Part shown: piece by piece, positions 31,701 through 41,400 of the stretch
Layout of the letters: each line of letters opens with the position of its first letter
Position numbering within the stretch: the first letter of the stretch is position 1
Assembly: GCF_041260155.1 (NCBI RefSeq)
Contig: NC_091936.1
Coordinates: 40,575,963-40,639,962 of the forward strand
From: Ptychodera flava
Taxonomy: Eukaryota > Hemichordata > Enteropneusta > Ptychoderidae
Reading direction: 5' to 3'
Length of the DNA stretch: 64,000 nt
Notes under the pieces: generated by a model
Databases searched by the model: none
What the model was told of the DNA's origin: nothing
The model's input: the letters and a program-made list of their open reading frames with translations, nothing else
Program-made: the position numbers and the translations under genes

Positions 31701-33950
31701 GGAAGTCTCTTTGGTCATCAGATCAGACAAGTTGACAAGGTCCATCTTGACCAGTCGAAAACACGAAAATGGTATTGAAAGCCTGATGCATCCACGAGGC
31801 AATCACATGCATCTACAGATTGAATTTTCTTCTCGCTAGCCAATAGCCAACAAGATAGAGTAAGGCAAGCCATTTTATTTAACCAATCAGACTAAAACAG
31901 TTTCCTTCTCCACAGGTGCATTATAGCACTCTGTAACCCTTATTCAAATGCAGATTTGCAGTTGACCAGAGCCCTTGTCCTACTTGTCTGGGATAGGTCA
32001 TTCTCCCCCGACTCGCATGCCAGGTGCATAATGACCTCTGTGAACCTTTCGACGTACAATGGGTCACTCCATTCCATTGTGGGTATTCAAATCAAAAGTA
32101 GACGATTTATTGACAATTATTTTCAAATTTTAGAGAAGATTGGCCTGTTTTTCGTGGTATAAGTCGTTAATCGCACCTCGTAGGTGTGCTGTTACAGTTG
32201 TAATCACCACACTTATGGTCAGGAACTTGTAAACATCACTCGGCCTTCGGCCTCGTGATGTTTACAAGTTCCTGACCATAAGTGTGGTGATTACAACTGT
32301 AACAGCACACCTACTCGTGCAATTAACTATACATATGTATGCTTGATATGTTAAAGTTTAGCGTGCCGAAAAATATGACTGATTATTAAAGTTATGCCCA
32401 AAGGGCGCGCCGAAAAATACAACTGAATGATGAAATTTGTGGCTGACACTAGCATTTAGGCAATGATGAGCCTGTGTCAAAATTCAAAAACACACTGACC
32501 CCCCTATTGGGCATTTCAAAAACATGGTGACCCCCCCCTATCACCAAAGTCAAAAACAGGGTGACCCCCCCATGAATCCACCGCCCCCCCCCCCCAGGCT
32601 GAAGAAACTGACCAGTCCCTAAGCAACACAATACACATCTCTTTCTCAGATGATTAAAACCTTGTTCTCTAAAGGAAAGGGCGAGTAGGAAAGCATATGC
32701 TAGTTTTACTAAAGTTGCACATCAAACTATCTTCCTTAAGTTCCATACAATGGAATATGTCAACCATTTGATGACAACCAATAGTCCGTTAGTAGATATT
32801 ACTATATGGAAATTTTTCACTGGAATTTAAATTTTTGATGTTCTGAGTTCAACAAAGCTCATTCAATAAAATTCAACTTGGTATAAAATAAAGCTTAACT
32901 TTTAATTTTTCAAATGTCATTATGTGCCTTTGTTAAAACAACTTTGTATAATGTATCTGTACAAGTACATTACTTTTGTTGTACTGTTTACATATGCATA
33001 CAGATTTAATATGTACATATTTTGATGGTGTAGCTTTTCTCTGTATATAATGTATGCATAGTTTAATATAAATTTTACAAAAACAAGCTTTTTAAGGAAG
33101 TCACTTCCTGGGTTATTTCAATGGTTGATAAATCCTAAAATACTATAGCCTATGTTCTTGTTTGATTTGACTTGCAAAAACTTGTACAATCCTACATGTG
33201 ATCAGAGTGTTTATCAGTCTGATGCACCACCTTATTGTGTCAATAGTTTGGTAAATTAGGCCATATTTGCCAGCAAATACAGTAACTGCTTTTACAGTTG
33301 TCTAAGAAATTAACACATGAAATTGAAAAGCAATTTACAAGAAGGGAAATTTCACAAAAATAATGTGACAAAATGACCAACCAATGGCTATTGGTGGACT
33401 GCAAGGAAAGTATAGAAACCTGTCCTTCTTGTATGGAGGAGATTCATCTTATACTTCTATGGTCTAACTACACTCTCAATGTGGCTTTAACTTAAAGTTT
33501 ACGTTCGCTTGCTGATTTCGAAACGTAAGAGTTGTAGGACACCTGTTACAGGTCAAGCTGTATCGTGTGACTCTGTGAGTACAGAGCAACAAAGAATATT
33601 TTTGTTACCGATCGCAAGCAGTGTGTAGTGCACGTTCATGTTTCTGCAGTTCTGTTGCTAACGACTAACTCTTGGACGATTTTGTAGTATGGAAAGTTCT
33701 GAGCTACGGAAGAGCAGCAATGGTCATTGTTGTGGGTTCGTAGCCATACCTCTCCCTGGGCAAAGGGAGTGGTAGGGCAGCAAGAAAAGTCCGCAATTAT
33801 TTGCTTTTCCTATTTTTCTGTTGGAATTTGCAGTTATATTATGATACTCACAGCTCCAGCAACAGACGAAAAATAACCCCAAAGTGGATCAGCACCTCCT
33901 GGAAACGGTTGTTGTCCAAACGGTTGTTGCCCATATCCGGGGTAAGCCAT
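19742..33950 (-). CDS. SRI: Sorcin/grancalcin-like penta-EF-hand protein, gene B
   Basis: Minus-strand gene of seven coding exons: 33950-33852, 28003-27934, 27153-27110, 24386-24239, 20563-20450, 20144-20086, 19768-19742. All junctions are GT-AG in matching phase and encode about 186 residues. The start MAYPGYGQQPFGQQPFPGG is the Gly/Pro-rich tail typical of sorcin, which begins MAYPG. DPLWGYFSSVAG follows, then a degenerate EF1 (DGQIDSGEL), canonical EF2 (DRDYSGKMGFNE) and EF3 (DRDRSGTVEAHE), a degenerate EF4 (NGRVAFDDF), and EF5 (QFRRRD...FQYDD) ending FIQVTMFM. The protein is expected to be a cytosolic Ca2+ sensor that dimerises through EF5 and exposes hydrophobic surface on binding Ca2+. 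Introns 1, 3 and 4 are swollen by mobile elements. Of the two paralogues this one is closer to canonical sorcin. Confidence 0.93.
20086..20144 (-). CDS. SRI: Gene B exon 6 (EF5 start)
   Basis: 59 nt, acceptor AAATTTCAG, donor GATGAT|GTGAGT, encoding DQFRRRDAQGVGMANFQYDD with the preceding base. Confidence 0.95.
20450..20563 (-). CDS. SRI: Gene B exon 5 (EF4)
   Basis: 114 nt, acceptor GTTTTAG, donor ACAG|GTGAGC, phase 1-1. Encodes YNLSPNAHNILMKRYATNG followed by RVAFDDFVSLCVRLRGLT. Confidence 0.95.
21821..22000. repeat. 26 bp minisatellite, about 7 copies
   Basis: Unit TCCATAGACTCCCATGTATA plus AGGCAG, nearly invariant across seven copies, indicating recent expansion. It creates a repetitive open frame on the minus strand that is not a gene. 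Confidence 0.9.
22140..23900. repeat. Tandem array of ~226 bp units, about 7 copies decaying to the right
   Basis: Units contain GTCACGTGACCTTGGTGACC and then TTTGACCT, ATATTTGTCCATAACTCAGT, GACGCCACATATTGTACCTC and GAGCCAATAGAGCTAGAGGT. The intact TGACCTTTGACCT motif occurs at 22193, 22419, 22645, 23250 and 23704. Spacings are 226, 226, 605 (226 plus a 379 bp insertion) and 454 (2 x 227). Units near 23460-23880 are more diverged. Confidence 0.85.
22734..23109. mobile_element. Harbinger-like MITE with TTA target duplication
   Basis: Ends GGGGCAACGTCAAAAG / CTTTTGATGTTGCCCC, with further inner inverted blocks (ACTTAATTGCTTAAGTTTGG). TTA flanks both sides (22731-22733, 23110-23112). Removing element plus one TTA restores a perfect 226 bp array period, so the boundaries are exact. 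TTA/TWA duplications are typical of PIF/Harbinger. There is no transposase; 376 bp. Confidence 0.85.
24239..24386 (-). CDS. SRI: Gene B exon 4 (EF2 and EF3)
   Basis: 148 nt, acceptor AAACTGCAG, donor TTTG|GTAAGT. Both canonical Ca2+ loops are present (DRDYSGKMGFNE and DRDRSGTVEAHE). Confidence 0.96.
24641..25383. mobile_element. hAT-like non-autonomous element, copy 1
   Basis: 743 bp with 15 bp inverted ends CAGGGCTCGAAATTA / TAATTTCGAGCCCTG, flanked by AAGAC on both sides (5 bp duplication). Subterminal blocks repeat GGTAGTCC, GACTACCA and GGTAGCCCA in both orientations, like clustered transposase-binding sites. It has no transposase frame. CAGGG ends with 5 bp duplications recall the hAT5 group; that class is inference. 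It lies in intron 3 of gene B. Confidence 0.75.
25835..26889. mobile_element. 1.05 kb element with 27 bp perfect inverted ends, in intron 3 of gene B
   Basis: The ends share AGTCCCTCTATCCACCGGTC plus TGGAAAC exactly, inverted, at 25835-25861 and 26863-26889. A 17 bp direct repeat (ACTGTCACAAACTGCAC) lies outside the left end (25810-25826) and across the right end (26887-26903). The interior is more GC-balanced than the host intron. It carries two unrecognised minus-strand frames: one starting MAGFFVTLRDMNKHTIHT (26877 leftward to 26617) and one with DFTEYYTENIFRSYLEALTT (25955-26302). The superfamily is unknown. Confidence 0.6.
27110..27153 (-). CDS. SRI: Gene B exon 3 (helix before EF2)
   Basis: 44 nt, acceptor TTTTCACAG, donor GAT|GTATCC, encoding FSIETCRIMINMLD. 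It shares the unusual GTATCC donor with gene A, a relic of the duplication. Confidence 0.93.
27934..28003 (-). CDS. SRI: Gene B exon 2 (EF1 region)
   Basis: 70 nt, acceptor TGATCACAG, donor C|GTAAGT. Encodes DGQIDSGELQRCLTSSGISG then TYN; same phases as gene A exon 3. Confidence 0.93.
28561..28680. repeat. 120 bp palindrome with C- and G-runs
   Basis: GAAAACAGGGTGACCCC..., then GCGACATAGGTAAAACAAAAGG, is mirrored by CCTTTTGTTTTACCTATGTCGC followed by a G-run and CCTGTTTTC. The loop is about 13 bases. The C-run opposite the G-run would form a very stable hairpin. Confidence 0.8.
28683..28770. repeat. (TA)n microsatellite
   Basis: About 88 bases of alternating TA with one phase break, abutting the preceding palindrome. 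Open frames through it (IYIYIY) are meaningless. Confidence 0.95.
28970..29886. mobile_element. hAT-like non-autonomous element, copy 2
   Basis: 917 bp with the same CAGGGCTCGAAATTA ends and the same subterminal GGTAGTCC / GACTACCA blocks as the element at 24641. The interiors are alike near the ends (GACGAGCTAAATGC) and differ in the middle. Flanks GTAAT and GAAAT may be a decayed 5 bp duplication. Confidence 0.72.
30345..30560. repeat. Degenerate ~65 bp tandem repeats
   Basis: Three units share ATCTCTGAT.TAT, TTAAAGT.ATG, GGGC..GC.GAAAAATA. Two further related units lie at 32337-32430, near the right end of the same 4.2 kb interval, suggesting they belong to one element. Confidence 0.65.
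30632..30806. repeat. Large imperfect palindrome, arms ~75 bp
   Basis: Left arm CCTATTGTTCTTATGCAAA...AATCACCACACTTT is mirrored by AAAAGTGTAGTGATTACTTA...GAGAACAATAGG, with a loop of about 20 bases and few mismatches. AT-rich foldback with no coding content. Confidence 0.8.
30886..31691 (-). pseudogene. Crypton-type tyrosine recombinase C-terminal fragment
   Basis: A minus-strand frame from 31691 ends HTGYSGK at a donor (GCAAG|GTAATT, 31428). A second segment after TAATTTCAG begins at 31228 in phase: VNAATSLYHQGFDEQLIK followed by EQTGHRSDDGLHA and a stop. GYSGK-x-x-AT-LY and GFDEQLI-TGHRSD match the C-terminal box II region of Crypton recombinases (HxxR...GH...Y). A shifted frame continues with VYTPKCMSTAQQKHVSNIL, resembling the usual tail after the tyrosine, so the reading is broken by a frameshift near 31150. 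The N-terminal part (MDGHVKTTKVDF...) has no recognisable catalytic region, so this is a truncated copy. Cryptons are DNA transposons; several animal genes derive from them. Confidence 0.55.
32180..32314. repeat. Perfect palindrome, 60 bp arms, 15-base loop
   Basis: Arms 32180-32239 and 32255-32314 are exactly complementary (GTAGGTGTGCTGTTACAGTT... and its mirror). The centre TCGGCCTTCGGCCTC can itself form a small GGCC stem with a TTC loop. Perfect arms imply very recent origin, active homogenisation or selection. Confidence 0.95.
33852..33950 (-). CDS. SRI: Gene B exon 1 (start, Gly/Pro-rich tail)
   Basis: ATG in the context GACAATGGC, 33 codons, donor GCT|GTGAGT in phase 0. The repeat QQPFGQQPF makes up the tail, followed by DPLWGYFSSVAG. 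Confidence 0.95.
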
Positions 33951-34060
33951 TGTCGTTTTCGGCGGTGATGGTACGATTGTTTTACTGTGTGAAAGTAGAA
34001 AGTGCACTGCACTGTCCAGCGTACGTACGTGAATCGAACTTCCGCTTATAATTATATTGA
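33951..34060 (-). promoter_or_regulatory. Probable promoter/5' UTR of gene B
   Basis: CpG-containing stretch directly upstream of the start codon, with an ETS-like GCGGAAGTT on the minus strand (about 34037-34045) and no TATA box. The position fits a TATA-less promoter; the start site is not determinable by eye. Confidence 0.3.
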
Positions 34061-34660
34061 CCTTTGACATGGGGTCACAAGTATGGGGTGAAAAGGGTCA
34101 TACACCATTTCTACCGCTGAGTGCGCTAGACAACGAAAAGGGCACAGTAAGTGAGGCTACCCACAATGCCCCTGGATTTGTTCACTCACACATTTTTTGC
34201 TTAAAAGGCTTTTTCAATTTTATCAGTTTCTTAACAATTTTAACTTACAATTTAAGTTCAGGATTATTTCTTAAAACTATGTTCTAAAATTATTGATTAT
34301 GTTTAAATTCAAGAGTAAATTGAATGAGAAGTCGATGTTTAGAGGTGCTAAAAATTGCACACTTATCAAGATAAAGTTATCAGCAACTATTAAAGATGGT
34401 CTCATCATACCACCTGTCAGACATGCAAATTTCCTTTGTTATGAACATTTAAAAAAATCAACACCCTTTCTTTTGCCAACACAGATGCAACTTATTCCCT
34501 TAGTTTCCTTGAAAATATTGTGTATGGCTGTCAAAAATCTATGTCGACAAAATTACAAAATTGCTATCTCCTCCGCTGCAAAGGGGTTGATCTTCTCATT
34601 ATTCACAGTGAGAAATCAGAAAATTATAAGGATCAGAACTATGTTGCCAGAATTTTGAAA

Positions 34661-34821
34661 TATGGACCGAGTTGTTCTCTGTACAGAAGAAATTTGCTTC
34701 AGTTCATTGAGTGATCTCCGTGCGTACAGATCATGGAGAATATTCTCCATGATCTGTACGCACGGAGATCACTCAATGAACTGAGCAAATTTCTTCTGTA
34801 AAGAGAACAACTCGGTCCATA
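34661..34821. repeat. Loopless ~160 bp near-perfect palindrome
   Basis: Arms meet at GGAGAATATTCTCC (centre 34741/34742) and extend to TATGGACCGAG / CTCGGTCCATA, with one single-base indel and one or two mismatches. No spacer is present. Confidence 0.93.
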
Positions 34822-35053
34822 TTGGGTAGCCTTACTTACTGTGAAGGGTCAGTCGGCTGGCGGCCGGGGCCGGGGGGTCACAGTCACTTGTGGGAAAGAC
34901 TTGTCTGTACTTGTGGTTATAAAGTACATGGCAAACGACCTCTGTCCCTATGTCGTTTACCTTACCGTTTCCTACAAATAATAACAAACTTGTAAGTTTC
35001 GGTGTGAGCGTAGCGTACATAGTTACCGAGGAGAGGTCCTTGCTGGTGGATCC

Positions 35054-35145
35054 GTAGCCCTGCCACTCCCCGACTGTTTGTATGACCATGGAGGTAGGAA
35101 GGGACTACCTCCATGGTATGACAAACAGTCAGGGAGTGGCAGGGG
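35054..35145. repeat. Foldback with ~41 bp arms
   Basis: Left arm AGCCCTGCCACTCCCCGACTG...GACCATGGAGGTA, loop of about 9 bases, right arm TACCTCCATGGTATGACAAAC...GAGTGGCAGGGGT. Weaker pairing continues outward (GAGGTCCTTGCTGG / GCAGCAAGAGAGGTC). Confidence 0.85.
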
Positions 35146-35524
35146 TGCTGATCTGCAGCAAGAGAGGTCAAAGACCAGGTCTAGGTCGTTGTGGAGCGAC
35201 CGTGGCAGAGGTGTGCCAATTTATTTAGGGGAATTCATGGTAAAATACCATGGGTCCATGCTCATCAGGGCTATACTACCAACGTGTACGTGTAAGTCTA
35301 AAAACATGCTGGTGAATATAGTGGATAAAGGTAAAAAATGTGCTGACAACTTTTCATCACAGTTTCTCTTTGACCAAAAACATTGAATTTTATATTAATT
35401 GTAATAACTTATTCGTTCATGAAGTCCATCTCTAATTTCAGGTCACTCAAAGTAGTTTTTTGTTTTTAAATCTACTTTCTGTCTAGCTTAGTTTATCCAC
35501 AGTGGTTAAGTACATGGCAAACTA

Positions 35525-35526
<2 letters not shown>

Positions 35527-35587
<61 letters not shown>
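35527..35587. repeat. (TA)n microsatellite
   Basis: About 60 bases of pure alternating TA, left of the foldback at 35658. Confidence 0.97.
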
Positions 35588-35589
<2 letters not shown>

Positions 35590-35657
35590 TATAAAGTTCA
35601 GAAATCTTCACGGTGTAAAACAGTGCTCAATACCTGTATGGCAGAGCGATTTACGGT

Positions 35658-35822
35658 AAAAATTGATAACAAGTAGAAAACAGGACTTAGGCGTTATTCA
35701 GAGTTTCACGCTATATGTGTTCTCTGTAGCGATCATCAGACGATGATCACTACAGGGGACACATGTAGCGTGAAACTCTGAATAACGCCCCAGTCCTGTT
35801 TTTTTACTTGTTATCAATTTTT
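35658..35822. repeat. 165 bp foldback between two TA tracts
   Basis: Arms run AAAAATTGATAACAAGTAGA...GTTTCACGCTATATGTGTTC and mirror, closing at GATCATC-AGAC-GATGATC. A few mismatches. The TA tracts on both sides suggest insertion into a TA microsatellite. Confidence 0.9.
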
Positions 35823-35823
35823 A

Positions 35824-35944
<121 letters not shown>

Positions 35945-38365
35945 AACACACGTGTGTGCGTGTGTGATATGTGTGTGATGATTGCAAGATGCATGAAACA
36001 AAAGTAACAGAGATTATTACTTTGTACTTGAAGTAATTTGTGCCTTATTTATAAAGCTCTGCTTTTAGCATCGAGCACTGTAATTTCCCAAGAGAATTAT
36101 CCTATTACCAAACAGTTCAAACTGCACGTCTCTTGTTGCGCTGAGTATTACATAGCTATGATACTGCTATCTTCAGGGAGGCCAACTTCACTAACAGCTG
36201 GATACTGTATTTGGAGATATTTGTGGATAACTGTCTTCATGCACATTCTGTTATTCAGCTGACAGATTCCAGTGAATCTCATTCCAGGAACAACAAGAAC
36301 TCAATATAAAATTTACATGTTTATTATACAGAAGAAATGTTTACATGACATTGTTATGAAGCAAGCAGAAAAACAATAGTTTGCACAAATTAAAATAACA
36401 ATGAATTTTCACATGAAGTCTGTGTGTCTTTGGTTTCATACCATTGTCCTGTACATCATCTCAGTTTGATGGTCTTTTTTCTTTGCTACAGAACACATAA
36501 AATTAATTATTGGCAACAATTTTGACTATATCCTGATAATGAATGCTGGATGTCCAATTTTTGATAGTTGCCTTAAAAATGTTGTTTTGAAAATAGATGC
36601 ACTTCTCTTAAGAAAGCTATCAGGCACAAATTAATGAAATATAAAAAAATAATACTTCCACTACCGGGTAAATGAGATTTTGACAAATAATGACACAACA
36701 TTATTATCACAAATATGCCTGTAATATATTGGAGTTTCAGATGAGTAAATTTCTCATCCTTGACATAGGTGGCGTCAGTGGATATGGTATAATTTCAGGG
36801 ACTACATGTCTACCAGTACATGCGGTATAAATAACTTCACCTGATTGTATGGATGACATTTATTGCCAGTTTGGATCAATTTTTATAATAGATTATCATT
36901 TTGAATTCTTAATATTTTTAGTATGGTCCTGAACACTGGTAGGATGAATTTAAATTATGCAACAATCTACTCTTCTGAAGACACTGAATGAATTGATGTT
37001 GGTCTTTTACAGTACAGCGACATTGGATAAAATGATTAAAAACAAAACACTTGAAGGAATACTAAATGGAATACGAAATCATATTTTTGACAAGACTATC
37101 ACACAGTTCTCAAGAGAAAAGAGAGAAGAGAGAACATCAGAATGGTGCAATATTGAAGATAAAAAGCTGAGAAATAATGAAAAATATGAGACCTTGACCT
37201 GTATAAATATTGTATTTAGAACACACAGGACACTGCCACTTATAAGCCAATGGTGATTAAAAATCAGTTTTGTAAGTGGCAATTGACGACAAAAAATTAT
37301 AGAAAAAGACTAATGAAAACTTGGAAGTAGACTGAATTGCAAATAAAGACATTGATGGAAAAATGACGTGTGAACCCTGGATTATACGGGCAAAGAACTT
37401 TCACAGAATTCTAGTGAACATAAAAGGATTTGTCTCACATGCACAGGAAAAGACACCAAAACAAAACCAAGACATGAAAATTGAATCAAGACACTCATTC
37501 ATTCATACCATGAAATATCAACTACTTGTCGTCCTTTCATTCTTGTAAAAAGCAAATACGCAACCTTTCATTCCCTACACTTCCCTGTCATGTAGACTGA
37601 TCCAATGTACAAAATATAAGATCATACCATATATTCAGAGAAATACAGGGATGGACAGGCAGGCAATGAAGTGTCATTTCTCTGTGCTCTGATTTCTAAT
37701 TTTTACAGTCAATTTCTGTGTAATGTACACATCAGTCACTGCCTTTTTTTAATATCTTCATTTCTGAAGTAAAATATCCCCTCTCTAAAAACGGCGTACA
37801 AATACGAAATTAAAATCCCCCCTTCCCTTTAAACGCCACACAAAATGTATGCTATATACAGAATGAGGTTTTATACTTTGTGCCCTATTGGAATATATGC
37901 GGCTCCCTCAACCAGAAAACTGAAACATATGAAACTATCTTTGTGACTTGTTTCAAAGCCCCTATCGAAAAAAACAATTTACGTTCTCCTTCCATAGAGA
38001 AATTGTAATATAAAGTCATATTTTCGTCCAGTATGGAAATACTCCGTGGTATTTTCCCTCTCAGTCTAGACTCAAAGTTTCTGTCATGTGTCTCAACTTG
38101 GTCATTATCAAATGAAGAATCAACCAATCGTTTTATTGTAAGTGTCACAGTTTTTGATAAGCTGGTCTCGGTGGCTGCCAAAATATGAATTATTTTGGGG
38201 TACACACACCATGGACCCTCTCTAAATGTCTTCTTTGCATAGGATTAATCCATACGCTGGCAAGGTATATAGTATTTGACAAAAGAAAGCAATTTCTGCT
38301 TGTTTTTAAAAATTAATTTACTTGGTATTCATCAAACTACAGATATATCAATAAATGTCTCCATT

Positions 38366-38468
38366 TTAGTGTTCAGCATAGTCAAGCTGTGGTACTCCAT
38401 CTATAGTCAGTGATTTCAGGGAATCGTCTTCGTAAACTTCTACCGTCTCTTTTCCATTTTCAAAAATC
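38366..38468 (-). CDS. DNAJB6: DNAJB6-like last coding exon
   Basis: Acceptor TCTCCACACAG, then [33 protein letters not shown] and a TAA stop. The human counterpart is [21 protein letters not shown]. The protein ends soon after this block, without the extended tail of the long human isoform. Confidence 0.96.
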
Positions 38469-41400
38469 CTGTGTGGAGAAGTGAAGCTGTTTGTTAATGT
38501 TACTGTCATTTATGTGGAAACAGATACCCTTGCTGGTTTCAGAACAAGACTTTGTTTGACATTGCTTGATTGTTTGAAACTAATCTTTCATGAATAGTTT
38601 TATCCAAAACCTGCATTGCTGAGTGATTGGTTTCTCAACTCTATCCAATGAAGCAGTATGAGTGACATTCTGTCTTACATTACCCAATTATATCACATGA
38701 AATTATGTCCTGTGTGTTTGTTCAAAATCAAAGTTATATCTAAGTCATAATTGTTATAAATACCAGACACATGCACTTACTTTTTTGTGGTCACTTTCCT
38801 GCCATTGACAATTTTCGTTGTTGTCGATGTGCGCTTTACATTGCCTGTGCCTGTGCTGAAACTTGAGCTTGATGAAAAACCGGTGAAACTGCGAAGAGCA
38901 AAAAAAGAGGAAGAAATGTCAATGAGAGCCTTGTTTAGACAAGCACTGCAGGAAATAGCTGGCGGCAATAACAATCATCCTGAACTATTGAAATGAAAAT
39001 AATAATCATTGGAATACAATGATTACAAATTTATTGAAAGCAAATTGGTTTGCACCATTTTGAAATGGATTTATAAATTTTGTTGCATCAAAATCAAGCC
39101 TCTGAATATCTGGGGTACAAGCCAACTCTTTATAAGGAGATTTGTACTTCACATAATCATGTAGAGTTTTGTTGATAGAAGTGTACATGTACATTTACAC
39201 ATTATTCCCTTTAGTTATTTCATTGTCCATGATAAGCTCATTTTCCTTGGAAACTGACAAGGCTTAAGGAGATTTACAAAACTTGATTGTCACACTGGTT
39301 GATTGCCACTCCAAGATTGCTAATCATATAATCACTGAGTAATACCACAATCAGCCAGTTACATAGAAACTTCTTAAATGATTGTGATGCAGGAGGTTTT
39401 TACACAAAATATGGCCACGGTCTAATTTGACCATCTATCATCACAAGATGGTTTACTCTCAGTACATTTGGTCACCATACTACATGTACTCTATACTGGT
39501 ACCATGGTCCTGTCTTTTCCAGTACATCAAATCCCTTCATCAATGCAATTGGATTCATCCTCATTTTCAATGATGTATTTGATCCCGTGTACTACAAAAT
39601 TTGACCAAAGACTTTAAAGCCCAAATAGCTGCGACTGTGTAATAAACCAATCTCAAAATATCTCCTGTTTTCCAACAGTTTTCTTTGAATAAGACCCATT
39701 AAAGTGGTGTGTTGATTCAAACGTTTGAATATCATTTTAGATTTCCTGCCATTTTCAAAAACTAATCATGGGACAGAGCAAATAAATATTAGTCGCGCCA
39801 GCGGCTTACTGACTACGCATGCGCTTATTCATAATACTATGCGAGTAACCGGAAGTGTACCCTTCTTTCTCATGATGGGCGCCGCCATGGTTTTTTTTTT
39901 GAGTACTCGTAAATAAACAAATACGAAACAAATTACCATGATATAACATGCCTTTTATAAAATATACCTCTTTTATTAGCCAGTAAATGTTATAATACAC
40001 CTTGTCGCTGATACAAAGTATCGTTGATATAGATAAACGGAGAGAAAACTGTCGTGCATATGAACGGGGGCATACGCAAAGAATGCTGGGATTGAATTAT
40101 AGAAGAGCGCCCCCTGTGTCAATAATTAGATTCAAAAATTGCAAGTTTTTAGACGGAACGCTATAGTTTTCAGCTTGCAAGTGGAAGGTGGGCAGTGCGG
40201 TTACCATTGCAATGATAATTATTGCATAATACGTCCCTTGTTTAACGCCATAGGCTGTTATCATTGTAAAAATTGCCAATTTTTGTCCAAAATTTTTACA
40301 CGCTACAGAAAATCTATACCTGCCCTGCTGCAGGGTTTGACGTCGTGTAAGTACGTGAACTGCTTTCATCAGAGGGAAACTGGGCATAGTTTTCATATAA
40401 ACGTTTATGAAGTAACAATTACAGTTTATCATGAATCAATACAAATAACATTGCCAATCTTAACCCCTGGCGCGACACCAAGGGCTGAGCCCTATATAAT
40501 ATTAAATAACAAAGTGTTGGCCATCGTGTATTGTGCATTCAAGTAAATGGCATCATGCTTGTTTCTTTTTATCGTGATGTCCATGTGCAGGAAATACTGC
40601 ATTTTTTGTACTTTTCCACGGGCGCCATTTTATGAATGTGGCATCTGTTTTATTTAACCTGTTTAAACGTCTAGGCATGGTCCAAATCAGCATGCAGTGA
40701 TACTTCTATACATTTGATACTTCTGTGTTCTTCAGTTAGCGCATTTGCATGAACCAACTTTGGTTTGAAAATAAAATCATGAAAATAATGCATAAAATTT
40801 GCAGCTACTAGGACTTTAATGGTGGATGCAACACGGTATTGCAAGCAGTGCTCCTTAACTTCCTCTAAATTCACTATGACTGTTTTACTTCACTGCTTTG
40901 TGCAGACACTACTTAGATTCAGATTTTTTTTTATAAAAACAAATGATTTTGGAAAATTAAGTACATTTGACCTGTGTTTAGAGCATCCACATTGGGTTTT
41001 AGGTTTCACCTTGGAATTTTTAATGTAAATAAACACTGGGGATGATAATATGAATTATAACATCCATCATATAACATAAATTATTAATGTTTATTTCGAA
41101 AGTCACTAAGGTTTGGCCTTAAAGTGCTAATAAATCTCCTCTGCTGATCACAGAATTATGAGATCCCTGTATGCTACATTTGTAAAACCTATGGCAAACC
41201 AGCTTTAAAACACTTTGTGTTGAATTTTATTTCACAAATCTGCAAGGGTGTAAGCTAAAAAGAGTTTGCTGCACATGTGGTATACCCTGTGTGAGGGCAG
41301 ATCAGGTGAACAGACTGAACTGACATGGTACTGCATGGATTGACTGAAGGAAACGTATTACGTTAGAGGGAACAAGGTTATTTTATATTAGACTGTGTCA

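Larger units (their letters stand above)
28434..32621. other. 4.2 kb interval bounded by inverted copies of one terminal sequence (gene B intron 1)
   Basis: Left end AGGGACTGGTCAGTTTCTTA then GGCCTGGGGGG; right end is the inverted form with AAGAAACTGACCAGTCCCT. Both are followed inward by long G/C runs and blocks reading AACAGGGTGACCCCCCC. Either this is one large compound element or two inverted insertions of the same MITE family. Inside lie a hAT-like element, a recombinase fragment, tandem ~65 bp repeats and three palindromes. Confidence 0.5.

Noticed and set aside
40139-40546. 135-codon plus-strand frame starting [11 protein letters not shown]
   Set aside because: No domain recognised, no splice context; length is within chance for this composition. 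The promoter-like patch upstream keeps it mildly open.
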